Source: Pseudomonadota bacterium (GTDB lineage Bacteria; Pseudomonadota; Alphaproteobacteria; Ferrovibrionales; Ferrovibrionaceae). Taken from it: DNA of 19,956 bases. How positions within the stretch are numbered: the stretch's first letter is position 1; each line of letters begins with the position of its first letter. Positions 1 through 8,460 of this stretch are shown one piece after another. Position numbers and translations under genes: made by a program. The stretch lies in contig JAEYSS010000096.1 of the NCBI GenBank assembly GCA_023434425.1, positions 1-19,956 on the forward strand. Direction: 5' to 3'. A model generated the notes under the pieces. That model saw only the letters and a list, made by a program, of their open reading frames with translations. It did not search any database and had not been told where the DNA came from.

Positions 1-423
1 CAGCCGGAACGGATCGAGGACTGCATTTTCACCGACACCCTGTCGGGCGCGGATCTCATTCCCTCGGGCGTGTTCACGCCGCAGGCGATGCGCTATCTGA
101 CGACTGATCGCATGAAAATGATCCTGCATGCGCTGGCGCCGCGCTACGACATGATCCTGATCGACAGCGCACCGGTGCTGGTCGGCGCCGAGGTTCTGAC
201 CCTCTCCCGGATGGTCGACAAAGTCGCCTTCATGGTGCGGTGGGGTAACACCAAGCGCGACGCCGTCATGGAGGCCATGAAGGATCTGATCGAGGTGAAT
301 GCCGATATTGCCGGTGTGGCGATGACGCGTGTCGATCCCAAGGGCTACCGCGCCTATTCCTACAGCGAACTGAATTACGAATACGAAAGGCCGATGCTGG
401 CCAAGCCGGTCAACTGGAGTTAA
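1..423 (+). CDS. Wzc/CpsD-type tyrosine autokinase of polysaccharide export, C-terminal part (5' end outside window)
   Basis: The frame is open from base 1 and gives about 140 residues, so the gene starts upstream of the window; the GTG at 70 is internal. The segment YDMILIDSAPVLVGAEV is the Walker B-like (A') region of bacterial tyrosine kinases (BY-kinases), which usually read IIDxPPV. The last 25 residues are rich in tyrosine (GYRAYSYSELNYEYE), as in the autophosphorylated C-terminal tyrosine cluster of Wzc, ExoP and CapB proteins. Known role of the family: cycles of autophosphorylation control chain length and export of polysaccharide at the inner membrane. The Walker A motif and any N-terminal Wzz-like domain lie outside the window, so it cannot be said whether this is a full Wzc or a separate CapB/CpsD subunit. 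The next gene follows after 3 bases, so the two are almost certainly co-transcribed. Confidence 0.88.
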   Translation, partial: QPERIEDCIFTDTLSGADLIPSGVFTPQAMRYLTTDRMKMILHALAPRYDMILIDSAPVLVGAEVLTLSRMVDKVAFMVRWGNTKRDAVMEAMKDLIEVNADIAGVAMTRVDPKGYRAYSYSELNYEYERPMLAKPVNWS

Positions 424-426
424 GGC

Positions 427-2883
427 ATGGCCCGTCAACTTCAGGACGCGCGCGAGCCCGTCCTGCTCGTGACGCAGCATTATACCCCGGAAGTGATCGG
501 ATCGGCGCCATACTGCGCCGATCTGGCTGAAGGGCTGGTGCGGCGGGGCCGGAAAGTCACGGTCCTGGCCGGTCTGCCACACTACCCGGACCCGGCGGAA
601 TTCGAGCAGTTCGCGACCGATCCGCCGCGCCGACAGAGTCTTGCCGGGGTGGCGGTCGAACGTCTGCATAGCTGGCTGCCGAAACGGCGCTCGGCCCTGT
701 TCCGGGTGGCTGGCGAACTTGCATTCATGCTGACCGGCCTGCTTGCGTTGCTGCGCGGTCGGGTCCGGCGACATGAAGTTGTGATTTCACTCTGCCCTTC
801 AGTCTTTACCGTACTGCTCGGCATGCTGGCGACGGCACGTGGCGGGCGTCATGTCGCGATGGTGCACGATGTGCAGTCGGGTCTGGCGCAAAGTCTCGGT
901 ATCGTTCGCTTTGGCCTGCTCGTGCGGCTGATGCGACTGGCCGAGCGCTTCATTCTCAATCGCGTCGATCTGATCATGGTGCTGTCGACCGAGATGGCCG
1001 CGACGTTGCGCAGACTGGGCGTGACGCAGCCAATCGAAATCCTGCCGATCTGGGTCGATGCCGCAGCCATTCATCCCCGGCCGGTGCCGGTCGATCGGCC
1101 GGCGACGGTTCTGTACAGCGGAAATTTCGGTCGCAAACAGGGCCTGGATCAGCTGATTGCCCTGGCTGCGGAACTGGCCGCCCGGCGCCCTGACGTGCGG
1201 CTGCTGCTGCGTGGCTCGGGCGGTGAACGGGCTGCGGTTATGGCGGAAGTTGCCAGTCGCGATCTCACCAATGTCGAATTTGAAAATCTCGTGCCGCGCG
1301 ATCGACTGGGCGAGGCGCTGGCGGTGGGCATGCTGCACCTGGTGCCGCAAAAGCCGGATGGGGCCGATTTCGCGGTGCCGTCGAAGATATATAATATTAT
1401 GGCGGCGGGCCGCTGCTTCGTCACCACCGCGCTGCCGGGCAGCGCCCTGTGGAATCTCCAGGCCCAGACCGGGGCTTTCGTCTGCGTACCTCCGCAGGAT
1501 ACGACAGCGCTGACGCAGGCTGTGGTCGATCTGCTGGACGATCCTGTGCGCTGCCGTGCCATGGCCGACCTGGGCCGGGCCTATGTCGAACAGCACCATG
1601 CCCGCGACATGCTGATTGCAAGAATCGACGACTGGCTGATCTCACTCTGCCGGGAAGGTGGCCTGCCAGGACATCGGCGCGACCTGCTGGTGCTCGAGCC
1701 TGACAGCGATGGCCATGCCGAGGAATGGCTGCGGCATCTGCTCGTCCATCTGGGGCGCCAGAGCCAGATCGAACGCATCTGGCTGGCGATTCCATCCGCA
1801 CTGCGTGACCGGTTGGCAGGTCAGCTGCCGGCGCATCTGCGGCATCGTATAGGCCTGTTGGCACTGACGCCCATGGAGCTGAACTATTGCACGCACCGGC
1901 GCCTGGTCATCAGCGGGATGGCACGCTGGTGGGTGATGCGGCGTTATCTGATCCGCACGGGTGCGGAAATCGGGTATTTCCTGTCGCTGGATCACTTGTC
2001 GCTGCCGCTTGGACTCGGTCTTGGCGCCGGCGGGCGACGGCTGGGCGGCATTCTGTTTCGCCCCTCCGTACATTACCACGAGATCGGAGAGTACAGGCCA
2101 AGCCTGACCGAGAAGCTGCGGGACTGGCGCAAGGCCGTGCTGTATCGCGGTATGTTGCGTAACCGTGCCGTCGACACGGTTCTGACGCTCGATCCCTTTT
2201 TTGCCGACTTTGCGATCGAGCATTATCCCGGCGGGAAGAAGGTCGGTGTCGTGCCCGACCCTGCCTTCCCGGCCGCCACGATCCCGGCAAACGACGACCG
2301 GATCCCTTCTGCTTTTCCACAGGACCGTCACATCCTGCTGCTGTTCGGCGCCCTGACCGAGCGCAAGGGTGTATTGCACCTGCTGGAGGCTCTGCGCCTG
2401 CTGTCACCTGCCATGGAGGGCAAGATTGCGGTGATCATTGCGGGGCGGGTGGCGCAGGATCTCAGCGCGCGGTTCGCAGAGAAGGTGGCGGCCGTACGGC
2501 GTGAAAAGACGGCGCTGTGGCTGAAAGTCGAGGATCGATGGCTGAGCAGCGCCGAAATCGCGACGCTCGTGCAGCGCAGCGATATTGTGCTGGCGCCGTA
2601 TCAGCGCTTCGTCGGTTCGAGCGGCGTTCTGCTGTGGGCCGCGCATGCGGGGAAACCGCTGTTGACGCAGGATTACGGCCTGCTCGGGCGGCTGGTGCGC
2701 GACCACGGGCTGGGTGTGGCAGTGGATACCGGAAATCCCGCAGACATCGCCGCGGCGATCACGGGCATGATCACGCAGAATCCACAGACCCTCGTTGATA
2801 CCAAGGCCGCGGCTGCCTTCGTGTCGCAACGCACGCCGGAAATGTTTGCCTCGCATATTTACACAAGTCTGCGCGGCGCCTGA
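427..2883 (+). CDS. Double glycosyltransferase: WcaI-like GT4 domain fused to a second GT4-like domain
   Basis: The protein has 818 residues, about twice the usual GT4 length (360-420). Residues 1 to about 410 form a complete WcaI-like enzyme: the N-terminal segment with YTPEVIGSAPYCADLAEGL is typical of WcaI colanic-acid transferases, LYSGNFGRKQGLDQLI opens the nucleotide-sugar domain, and VPSKIYNIMAAGR (about 317-329) is the donor-side motif. Residues about 412-818 form a second transferase: LLFGALTERKGVLHLLEAL (about 638) and FVGSSGVLLWAAHAGKPLL (about 727) are the second Rossmann domain. No stop or frame shift separates the halves. The ATG has GGAG 7 bases upstream. It likely adds two consecutive sugars to the lipid-linked repeat unit at the cytoplasmic membrane face; sugars and linkages cannot be read from sequence. 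Confidence 0.9.
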   Translation: MARQLQDAREPVLLVTQHYTPEVIGSAPYCADLAEGLVRRGRKVTVLAGLPHYPDPAEFEQFATDPPRRQSLAGVAVERLHSWLPKRRSALFRVAGELAFMLTGLLALLRGRVRRHEVVISLCPSVFTVLLGMLATARGGRHVAMVHDVQSGLAQSLGIVRFGLLVRLMRLAERFILNRVDLIMVLSTEMAATLRRLGVTQPIEILPIWVDAAAIHPRPVPVDRPATVLYSGNFGRKQGLDQLIALAAELAARRPDVRLLLRGSGGERAAVMAEVASRDLTNVEFENLVPRDRLGEALAVGMLHLVPQKPDGADFAVPSKIYNIMAAGRCFVTTALPGSALWNLQAQTGAFVCVPPQDTTALTQAVVDLLDDPVRCRAMADLGRAYVEQHHARDMLIARIDDWLISLCREGGLPGHRRDLLVLEPDSDGHAEEWLRHLLVHLGRQSQIERIWLAIPSALRDRLAGQLPAHLRHRIGLLALTPMELNYCTHRRLVISGMARWWVMRRYLIRTGAEIGYFLSLDHLSLPLGLGLGAGGRRLGGILFRPSVHYHEIGEYRPSLTEKLRDWRKAVLYRGMLRNRAVDTVLTLDPFFADFAIEHYPGGKKVGVVPDPAFPAATIPANDDRIPSAFPQDRHILLLFGALTERKGVLHLLEALRLLSPAMEGKIAVIIAGRVAQDLSARFAEKVAAVRREKTALWLKVEDRWLSSAEIATLVQRSDIVLAPYQRFVGSSGVLLWAAHAGKPLLTQDYGLLGRLVRDHGLGVAVDTGNPADIAAAITGMITQNPQTLVDTKAAAAFVSQRTPEMFASHIYTSLRGA

Positions 2884-2893
2884 GGCACGGTGA

Positions 2894-2920
2894 CCGTTCT
2901 GTTGCGGCGCAACGGAACGG
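2894..2920. repeat. Strong 12-bp inverted repeat between two polysaccharide genes
   Basis: CCGTTCTGTTGC (2894-2905) and GCAACGGAACGG (2909-2920) pair over 12 positions with a single T-G wobble and a GGC loop. It lies 11 bases after the double glycosyltransferase stop and about 100 bases before the priming transferase. No T-run follows, so it is not a classic Rho-independent terminator. It may stabilise or attenuate the mRNA, or be a dispersed intergenic palindrome. The rest of the 137-bp gap shows no clear promoter. Confidence 0.7.
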
Positions 2921-3020
2921 CCCCGGCTTGGTCACAAGACCTTGCATGAGCCCTATGGCAAATCGGACGGGAGACGCGACGACCCATTGCGTCGACTGCA
3001 ATGCCGGACTGGAGTAGCGC

Positions 3021-4631
3021 ATGTCGTTCGACATTCCCACGTTATCGGCTCGTAGTTCCGCCGCCCGCCTCGAGCAGGCGCGCAGCGAGCAGCCTCGCAT
3101 CGAGCAGCCAAGGTCGCGCGCGCCTGCGAAGCCGCAGTTGCGTGTGCTTCCGCATCCTGCAGCCCTGCGCGGCAAGGACAGTGCCAGGGTTACGCGTCTC
3201 GCGCGCCGCATCGAAGCCATGACCCGGGAGCCCGTCTCGCTCCCGATCGTAAGCGGCCTGCTGCGAGCCTGGGATGCAGCGGCAATCCTCGCAGCCGGGT
3301 TGGTCGCGCTGATGCTGGCCGCCCCGGACCTGCCGATGACCAGTTCGTATTACATCGCGCTTTCGTTGTTCGGCGCCCTCGTGGCGGGCAACAGCCTGCA
3401 TATCGCTGGAGCCTATCGTGTCGAAAAGCTGCGACTGAGCAACATTGGCTGGGCGCGGCCGGTCATCGCCTGGACCGCCGCCGCGGCTGTGACGGCCGCC
3501 GCGGTTCTGGCCAGCGGTGCCTCGCTGGAAGAGAACTGGACCTGGCTTGCCCTGTGGTTCACCCTCGGTCTGTTTCTGCCATTGCTGGCGCGCGGCGCGC
3601 TGGCCATCCGCATGGACTACTGGCGCAAGGCCGGTCGCCTGCGCCGCCGCCTGGCCATTTTGGGCGCCGGGCCCGGTGGCCAGATGTTGCTGCGCCGTTT
3701 TGTCGGTGCGCGCAGTGAAGACGATGTGGCGATTGTCGGTCTTTATGATGACCGCACCGGGCCGCTGGCCTCGGGCTGGCGCGGCCATGCGGTCCGCGGA
3801 AACTGCAACGATCTGCTTGAGGACATCCGGCGCGGCCGGATCGACGTTGTGGTGATCGCCTCGGCGCCGGGCAATCCATGCATGGACCAGATGCTGGCGC
3901 AGCTGCGCTGCGTCGCAGTGGATATCTGCTTCTGCCCGGACGATGACTATGCCGCGAAGGCGCGGAGCGGCGTGGAAACCATCGGCCAGGTGCCGCTGAT
4001 GTTCATCGATCGCCGGCCGCTGCGCGACTGGAATGGAGTGATAAAGGAGGTCGAGGATCGCGTCTTCGCCTCTCTGATCGTCCTGCTGATTTCGCCGTTG
4101 CTGGTGGGGATTGCGCTGGCGATCAAGCTCGACAGTCCTGGGCCGGTGCTGTTCAAGCAGAAGCGCTATGGACGCAACAACAAGCTGATCGGGGTGCTAA
4201 AATTCCGCAGCATGTATCACCATGCCCGCGATCCCAACGGCACGCAGTTGACCACACGTAACGACCCGCGCGTGACCAGGGTGGGAGCTTTTCTGCGCCG
4301 GACCAGCCTCGACGAACTGCCGCAGTTCTTCAATGTGATACGCGGCGAGATGTCGGTGGTGGGGCCGCGCCCCCATGCCTTGCTCTGCAAGGCTGGCGGT
4401 GTGCTGTACCAGGATGCCGTGGAGAACTACGACTGGCGCCACCGGATCAAGCCCGGCATCACCGGTTGGGCTCAGGTCAACGGCTGGCGCGGCGAGACTG
4501 AAACGGTCGATCAGATCCGCAAGCGCGTCGAACATGACATCTACTATATCGAAAACTGGTCTCTGCTGCTGGACGTGAAGATCATCTTCAAAACGATCTT
4601 CGGCGGCTTTACCGGCCGGAATGCCTTCTGA
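3021..4631 (+). CDS. WcaJ-type undecaprenyl-phosphate sugar phosphotransferase (initiating transferase)
   Basis: 536 residues, slightly long for the polyprenyl glycosylphosphotransferase family. An unusual polar N-terminal tail of about 75 residues (EQ-P-R runs) precedes four membrane segments (about 83-101, 109-130, 144-166, 173-195). A Rossmann-like domain follows (LAILGAGPGGQMLLRRF, about 211-227). A fifth hydrophobic segment (349-368) leads into the catalytic domain, with the signature KQKRYGRNNKLIGVLKFRSM (379-398) and DELPQFFNVIRGEMSVVGPRP (431-451). The family transfers a hexose-1-phosphate, usually glucose or galactose, from the UDP-sugar to undecaprenyl phosphate at the inner membrane, starting each repeat unit. 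GGAG lies 6 bases before the ATG. The donor sugar is not determined; WcaJ-like is meant as family, not proven specificity. Confidence 0.93.
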   Translation: MSFDIPTLSARSSAARLEQARSEQPRIEQPRSRAPAKPQLRVLPHPAALRGKDSARVTRLARRIEAMTREPVSLPIVSGLLRAWDAAAILAAGLVALMLAAPDLPMTSSYYIALSLFGALVAGNSLHIAGAYRVEKLRLSNIGWARPVIAWTAAAAVTAAAVLASGASLEENWTWLALWFTLGLFLPLLARGALAIRMDYWRKAGRLRRRLAILGAGPGGQMLLRRFVGARSEDDVAIVGLYDDRTGPLASGWRGHAVRGNCNDLLEDIRRGRIDVVVIASAPGNPCMDQMLAQLRCVAVDICFCPDDDYAAKARSGVETIGQVPLMFIDRRPLRDWNGVIKEVEDRVFASLIVLLISPLLVGIALAIKLDSPGPVLFKQKRYGRNNKLIGVLKFRSMYHHARDPNGTQLTTRNDPRVTRVGAFLRRTSLDELPQFFNVIRGEMSVVGPRPHALLCKAGGVLYQDAVENYDWRHRIKPGITGWAQVNGWRGETETVDQIRKRVEHDIYYIENWSLLLDVKIIFKTIFGGFTGRNAF

Positions 4632-4649
4632 CGATGGTGAAAGCAAAAA

Positions 4650-5843
4650 ATGCGATGTCTCTGGCTGACACTGGCTGACCCCGAGCCACGCCATAACGGG
4701 CAATATATCTACTCCGGCGGCCTGATCGATGCGATGAAGCAGGGCGGGGCGCAGATGCATGTGCTCGGCCTGGCGCGCCCCGAATCCTCGCACCGCAAGA
4801 CCGGTGCGAGGGTCGATGGCGGAATCCATTGGTGGCTGTCCGACCATCGCCCACGTTCCGGTCTGCAGAGCCTCGTATCGGCCCTGCCGCATATCGCCGA
4901 CCGCAGCTGGACCCCGGATCTCCGCCGGGTGCTCGATGCGCGTCTCAGGGACGAGACCTGGGATACGATCGTTTTCGACGGGATCTCGGCCGGCTGGGCG
5001 CTGGATCAGGTGATACGTCGCTTCCCGAATCGCAGCCGGCGGCCCAAACTGGTTTATGTCTCGCATAACCATGAGGCCAGTCTGCGGCGCGAGGTGGCGA
5101 ATCATCATGAGGATTTCCTCAAACGTCAGGTGCTGCGATACGACGCGCTGAAAGCCGCGCGACTGGAGCACCGTCTGGTCGATGCTGCCGATCTGGTCAC
5201 CGCGATCACCGACGATGATGCCAGGCAGTATTTCGCGCGCCGGCCCGATCGCCGCGTGGAAGTGCTGACGCCGGGTTATGCCGGAAGTCATGGTGTCGGC
5301 CGGCGCATCACCACCGCCACCCCGAGGCGGGCGGTGATCGTGGGCAGCTTCGACTGGGTCGCCAAGCGGATGAATCTGGAGCAATTCGTCGCCGTCGCCG
5401 ACCCGTTGTTTGCGGCTCATGGTGCCGAACTGCAGGTAATCGGCAGTGCCGAGGAAGGTTTCCTCAATCGCATGCGGCGCAGCGCCTCGGCCACGCAGTT
5501 CACCGGGCCGGTCGACGGCGTGCTGGACTTCATGCGCGACGCGCGGATCGCGCTGGTGGCGGAGCGTCATGGCGGCGGCTTCAAACTGAAGGTGCTGGAC
5601 TATATTTTCAATCGCATGCCGATCCTGGCCTTGTCCGGTTCCGTGGCCGGCGTGCCGCTGCGGCATGAGGACAGCATCCTGCTCTACGAGGATTACGAGT
5701 CTTTGGCGCGGGGCGTGCTTCAGGTGATTGACGATTGCGAACGGCTGAATCAGCTGCAGGATCGCGCCTATGCCGCCTGTCATGACCAGTTCGACTGGAC
5801 CAGCCGTGGCGAGCGGTTGTTGTCCGCGGTGGCTACGCTATGA
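4650..5843 (+). CDS. GT4-like glycosyltransferase
   Basis: 397 residues with GT-B shape. The N-terminus (MRCLWLTLADPEPRHNGQYI, then YSGGLIDAMKQGG) is the acceptor-domain opening with a glycine-rich loop; residues about 130-137 (LVYVSHNHE) match the conserved strand and His loop seen in GT4 enzymes. The C-terminal domain starts at RRAVIVGSFDWVAKRMNLEQF and contains HGGGFKLKVLDYIFNRMPIL, the donor-binding segment, although the usual Glu-x7-Glu motif is not complete. There are no membrane spans, so it should act at the cytoplasmic face on the lipid-linked oligosaccharide. GGTGA lies 9 bases before the ATG. It sits 18 bases after the priming transferase and overlaps the polymerase gene by 4 bases, so it is part of the same operon. 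Sugar specificity is unknown. Confidence 0.88.
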   Translation: MRCLWLTLADPEPRHNGQYIYSGGLIDAMKQGGAQMHVLGLARPESSHRKTGARVDGGIHWWLSDHRPRSGLQSLVSALPHIADRSWTPDLRRVLDARLRDETWDTIVFDGISAGWALDQVIRRFPNRSRRPKLVYVSHNHEASLRREVANHHEDFLKRQVLRYDALKAARLEHRLVDAADLVTAITDDDARQYFARRPDRRVEVLTPGYAGSHGVGRRITTATPRRAVIVGSFDWVAKRMNLEQFVAVADPLFAAHGAELQVIGSAEEGFLNRMRRSASATQFTGPVDGVLDFMRDARIALVAERHGGGFKLKVLDYIFNRMPILALSGSVAGVPLRHEDSILLYEDYESLARGVLQVIDDCERLNQLQDRAYAACHDQFDWTSRGERLLSAVATL

Positions 5844-7192
5844 ATCTCAGAGTGATCGCGGAGCCACGTCTCAGCAGGATCGACATGCTGCTGCTGCTGA
5901 TCTTCTTCCTGGGCATATATCTGGGTGTTACCGTCCAGATCACGTCGCGAATCCCGTTTCCTGCTGCGCCAGCTGGCGTCGCCGGGCTGCTGCTCCTATG
6001 GCGGCGGCGCGATGATATCGTTCCCGCACATCTGGGGGCGCTGTTCGGGATCGTCCTGATCTATCTTGCGGCGAGTTTTTCGACCGGAGATCTGACCGGT
6101 CTGTCGAAGCGTTTCACTGGCCTGGTCCAGCTGACATATTCCTTCGTGATCGGCTATGCCATGTTCCTGACGCTGCTGCAGGCGAGCCGCCAGCAATTGA
6201 GTCGGCTGTTTCTCGGGTTGAGTCTGTTCATCCTGGTTGGAAGTCTGCTGGAGAGCTACGCCGGTCTGAACCGCATCAGCGATGCCGTTCGTGCGAAACT
6301 CTACGATTCCGGCATCTACGATGCCGATCTGCGCGACCAGATCCTCTACGGCAAGGTGCGGCCGAAGCTGTTCACCTCGGAACCGTCGGCCGTCACCTTC
6401 GGCTATACGCTGTTTACTTTCGCCTGGTTCATGGTCACGCAGACCCGCAGGAAACTGGTGCAGTTCCTCCTGCTCCTGGCGGCAGGCATGATCGCCATGC
6501 CGGGCCCCACATTGCTGCTGGGTATTCTGCTGCTGCCGCCGTATTACTTCTTCATTCTGCCCGACACGCCCTTGACCCGGTTCGGCACGGGCTACCGGCT
6601 GGCGATTCTCGTCTTCGGCAGTATCCTCCTGCTTGTTTTCGCGGCGCTGGGTGCAACCGTCTATTCCGAACGCCTCGGGCAGATCCTGAACGGCAACGAT
6701 CCCAGCTTCTTTTACCGCGTGATCGGGCCGGCCCTCGTCGCCTTCGAAGTGATGAAGGAATATCCCTGGGCGGGCGCAGGACTCACCGGCGAAGCCTTTA
6801 TCGGCGACCTGGTGATGAATGTATTCGTGCAGTCGTCGCATTTCTCGGCCGGCTGGCGCATTACCAAGATCGCCGATGTGCTGACCAATTACTTCTGGCT
6901 GCACTGGATTTATCTCGGCCTGGTCTGGGGCTGTATCGCGTTCGCAGGACTGACTGCCTGGCTGCGAACGATCGGCACGCCGAATCTGCTGTTCTGCTGG
7001 ATCGTGTGGATCCTCCTCGGCCAGGCGTCCGGTGCCTATGTCGCGCCGAAAACCTGGGTCGTGCTGCTGCTTGCGGCAGCCTTGTCGATCCTTCACCAGC
7101 GCGTGGCGGTTCCGGTCGCGCCCCGGCCGGAGATGCCGCTCGGGCGGCTGCCACGGTTGCGGCGTCGGTTCGGCTACGTGCCACAGGTATAA
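5840..7192 (+). CDS. Wzy-like O-antigen/exopolysaccharide polymerase (membrane protein)
   Basis: 450 residues, most of them in about ten or more hydrophobic segments, for example LLLLIFFLGIYLGVTVQI near residue 20, and segments around 45, 70, 100, 125, 190, 215, 255, 350, 375 and 400. A large central hydrophilic loop (about 145-185) carries RPKLFTSEPSAVTFGY, like the conserved arginine and (F)SEPS motif of Wzy/O-antigen ligase-like proteins. A second polar loop lies around 275-335. Wzy proteins join lipid-linked repeat units on the periplasmic side of the inner membrane. They are poorly conserved, so the call rests on topology, the SEPS motif and the position between glycosyltransferases. The start ATG overlaps the previous stop in ATGA, indicating translational coupling. 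The alternative, a WaaL-type ligase, is less likely in this context. Confidence 0.85.
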   Translation: MNLRVIAEPRLSRIDMLLLLIFFLGIYLGVTVQITSRIPFPAAPAGVAGLLLLWRRRDDIVPAHLGALFGIVLIYLAASFSTGDLTGLSKRFTGLVQLTYSFVIGYAMFLTLLQASRQQLSRLFLGLSLFILVGSLLESYAGLNRISDAVRAKLYDSGIYDADLRDQILYGKVRPKLFTSEPSAVTFGYTLFTFAWFMVTQTRRKLVQFLLLLAAGMIAMPGPTLLLGILLLPPYYFFILPDTPLTRFGTGYRLAILVFGSILLLVFAALGATVYSERLGQILNGNDPSFFYRVIGPALVAFEVMKEYPWAGAGLTGEAFIGDLVMNVFVQSSHFSAGWRITKIADVLTNYFWLHWIYLGLVWGCIAFAGLTAWLRTIGTPNLLFCWIVWILLGQASGAYVAPKTWVVLLLAAALSILHQRVAVPVAPRPEMPLGRLPRLRRRFGYVPQV

Positions 7193-7195
7193 GTC

Positions 7196-8440
7196 ATGCA
7201 GCGACGCGATCTGCTTGCCCTTGGCGGCGCCGTGCTGGGCGGCTCAGCTCTGGCGACGGTCCAGGCCGCACCGCCGGCGCCGGCGGGTCGCCAGGTTCAG
7301 GCATCCGATTTCGGAGCGATCGGCGACGGCAAGGCCGACGACACTGCCGCACTGCAGGCAGGCCTGAACGCCGCCTTCGCCGGCACCGGGGGCGTGCTGG
7401 TGGTGCCGCCGGGCACCTACCGCGTCACCCGTACGCTGCGCATATCGCCGGAGCACAACATCGTGCATCAGTCCGGTATCTTCGGCATGGGGGCGCGTAT
7501 CGTCTCCGAAATCCGCGACGGCAGCAACATCATCGATATCGACAGCCGATCCACCTTCCGCTATCTGCTGATTCAGGGGCTCGACATCCTTGGTAGCGGC
7601 GAGGACGGCCATGGCATTCGGCTCGCCTGTGCCGGCAACAGGAATTATCTCTATAATTTCTGTCTGCGCGACCTGGTGATACACCGCTGCGGCAAGAATG
7701 GCGCGCAGCTGACCGGCAATGTCTTCGAAGGTCAGATCGCCAACTGCTACTTCCGCAACAACCGCGGCCACGGGGCCAGTTTCCACCATGAGGTCGGCGG
7801 CAAGGGGATTCTGTCCGCCGTACGGGTGATCGGCGGCGTGTTCGGCGAGAATGGCATCCATGGTGCCGCCATGCTGGATGGCTGCTACGATGTCAGCTTC
7901 CACGGTACATATTTCCTGCTCAACAAGCGCTTCGGCCTGGTGGCTGAGATGGGCTGCACGCTGCTGTCGAGCTGCGGCTTTGAAAACAATCACGAGGGCG
8001 CCGACGGCTTCGCCCGCGGCGATGCCGGCATCTGGCTTCAGGGCTTCGGCACGCTGGTTGGCTGCACTGCCTATTCCATGTTCAAGCAGCGCAATCTGAT
8101 TAAGGCCATGCTAACGGGACGACTGGTGATGATGGGGTGTTCTGGCAGCGGCGACGCCAAGGCGGCGGAGGCCGGTCTGGCCCAGCTCCGGGGCGATCCG
8201 CGCAGCAGTGCCACGGTGATAGGCTGCAGCGGCGCCGTGCGCAGCGACGGCGGGTTCGAGGTGCTCGAGATCGGCAATGGTACCGATGGTATCGGCCTGC
8301 GTGTCGGTGGCGACTGGCAGAGCCGCAACCTGATGCAGCTGGGCGATCATCGCCTGTGGGTCGATCGTCAGGGCCGCCTGCGCATCAAGCGCGGCAAGCC
8401 GGACAGCGACACCGACGGCAGCCCGGTCGGCCTTGCGTAA
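7196..8440 (+). CDS. Exported pectate-lyase-like beta-helix protein (Pectate_lyase_3 type)
   Basis: 414 residues. The N-terminus has twin arginines (RR at 3-4) followed by LLALGGAVLGGSALATVQA, a probable Tat signal peptide with a cleavage region near Ala-24. The sequence DFGAIGDGKADDT (38-50), then GGVLVVPPGTYRVTRTL, is the classic opening of pectate-lyase-3 / GH28-related right-handed beta-helices. The remaining sequence repeats short Gly/Asn-rich turns (NVFEGQIANCYFRNN, GVFGENGIHGAAM, CGFENNHEG), as expected for parallel beta-helix coils. Such proteins in capsule loci usually cleave or modify the polymer in the periplasm or outside; lyase versus hydrolase cannot be decided. The ATG is 3 bases after the polymerase stop with AGG 7 bases upstream, so it is co-expressed. 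It is the last gene of the forward block. Confidence 0.87.
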   Translation: MQRRDLLALGGAVLGGSALATVQAAPPAPAGRQVQASDFGAIGDGKADDTAALQAGLNAAFAGTGGVLVVPPGTYRVTRTLRISPEHNIVHQSGIFGMGARIVSEIRDGSNIIDIDSRSTFRYLLIQGLDILGSGEDGHGIRLACAGNRNYLYNFCLRDLVIHRCGKNGAQLTGNVFEGQIANCYFRNNRGHGASFHHEVGGKGILSAVRVIGGVFGENGIHGAAMLDGCYDVSFHGTYFLLNKRFGLVAEMGCTLLSSCGFENNHEGADGFARGDAGIWLQGFGTLVGCTAYSMFKQRNLIKAMLTGRLVMMGCSGSGDAKAAEAGLAQLRGDPRSSATVIGCSGAVRSDGGFEVLEIGNGTDGIGLRVGGDWQSRNLMQLGDHRLWVDRQGRLRIKRGKPDSDTDGSPVGLA

Positions 8441-8460
8441 CGCGCACTCTTTCGCGGCAG

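Noticed and set aside
4197..5783. Long open frame on the reverse strand (528 codons) opposite the priming transferase and GT4 gene
   Set aside because: Composition is His/Arg/Gln-rich with no recognisable domain, and the opposite strand carries clear conserved proteins; it is a shadow frame of GC-rich coding DNA.
5996..7096. Reverse-strand open frame opposite the polymerase gene
   Set aside because: Very rich in Gln, Glu and Arg as expected from antisense of a Leu-rich membrane protein; no motif.
8441..8460. Bidirectional terminator between the convergent operons
   Set aside because: Only a 4-bp CGCG stem with no T-run on either strand.
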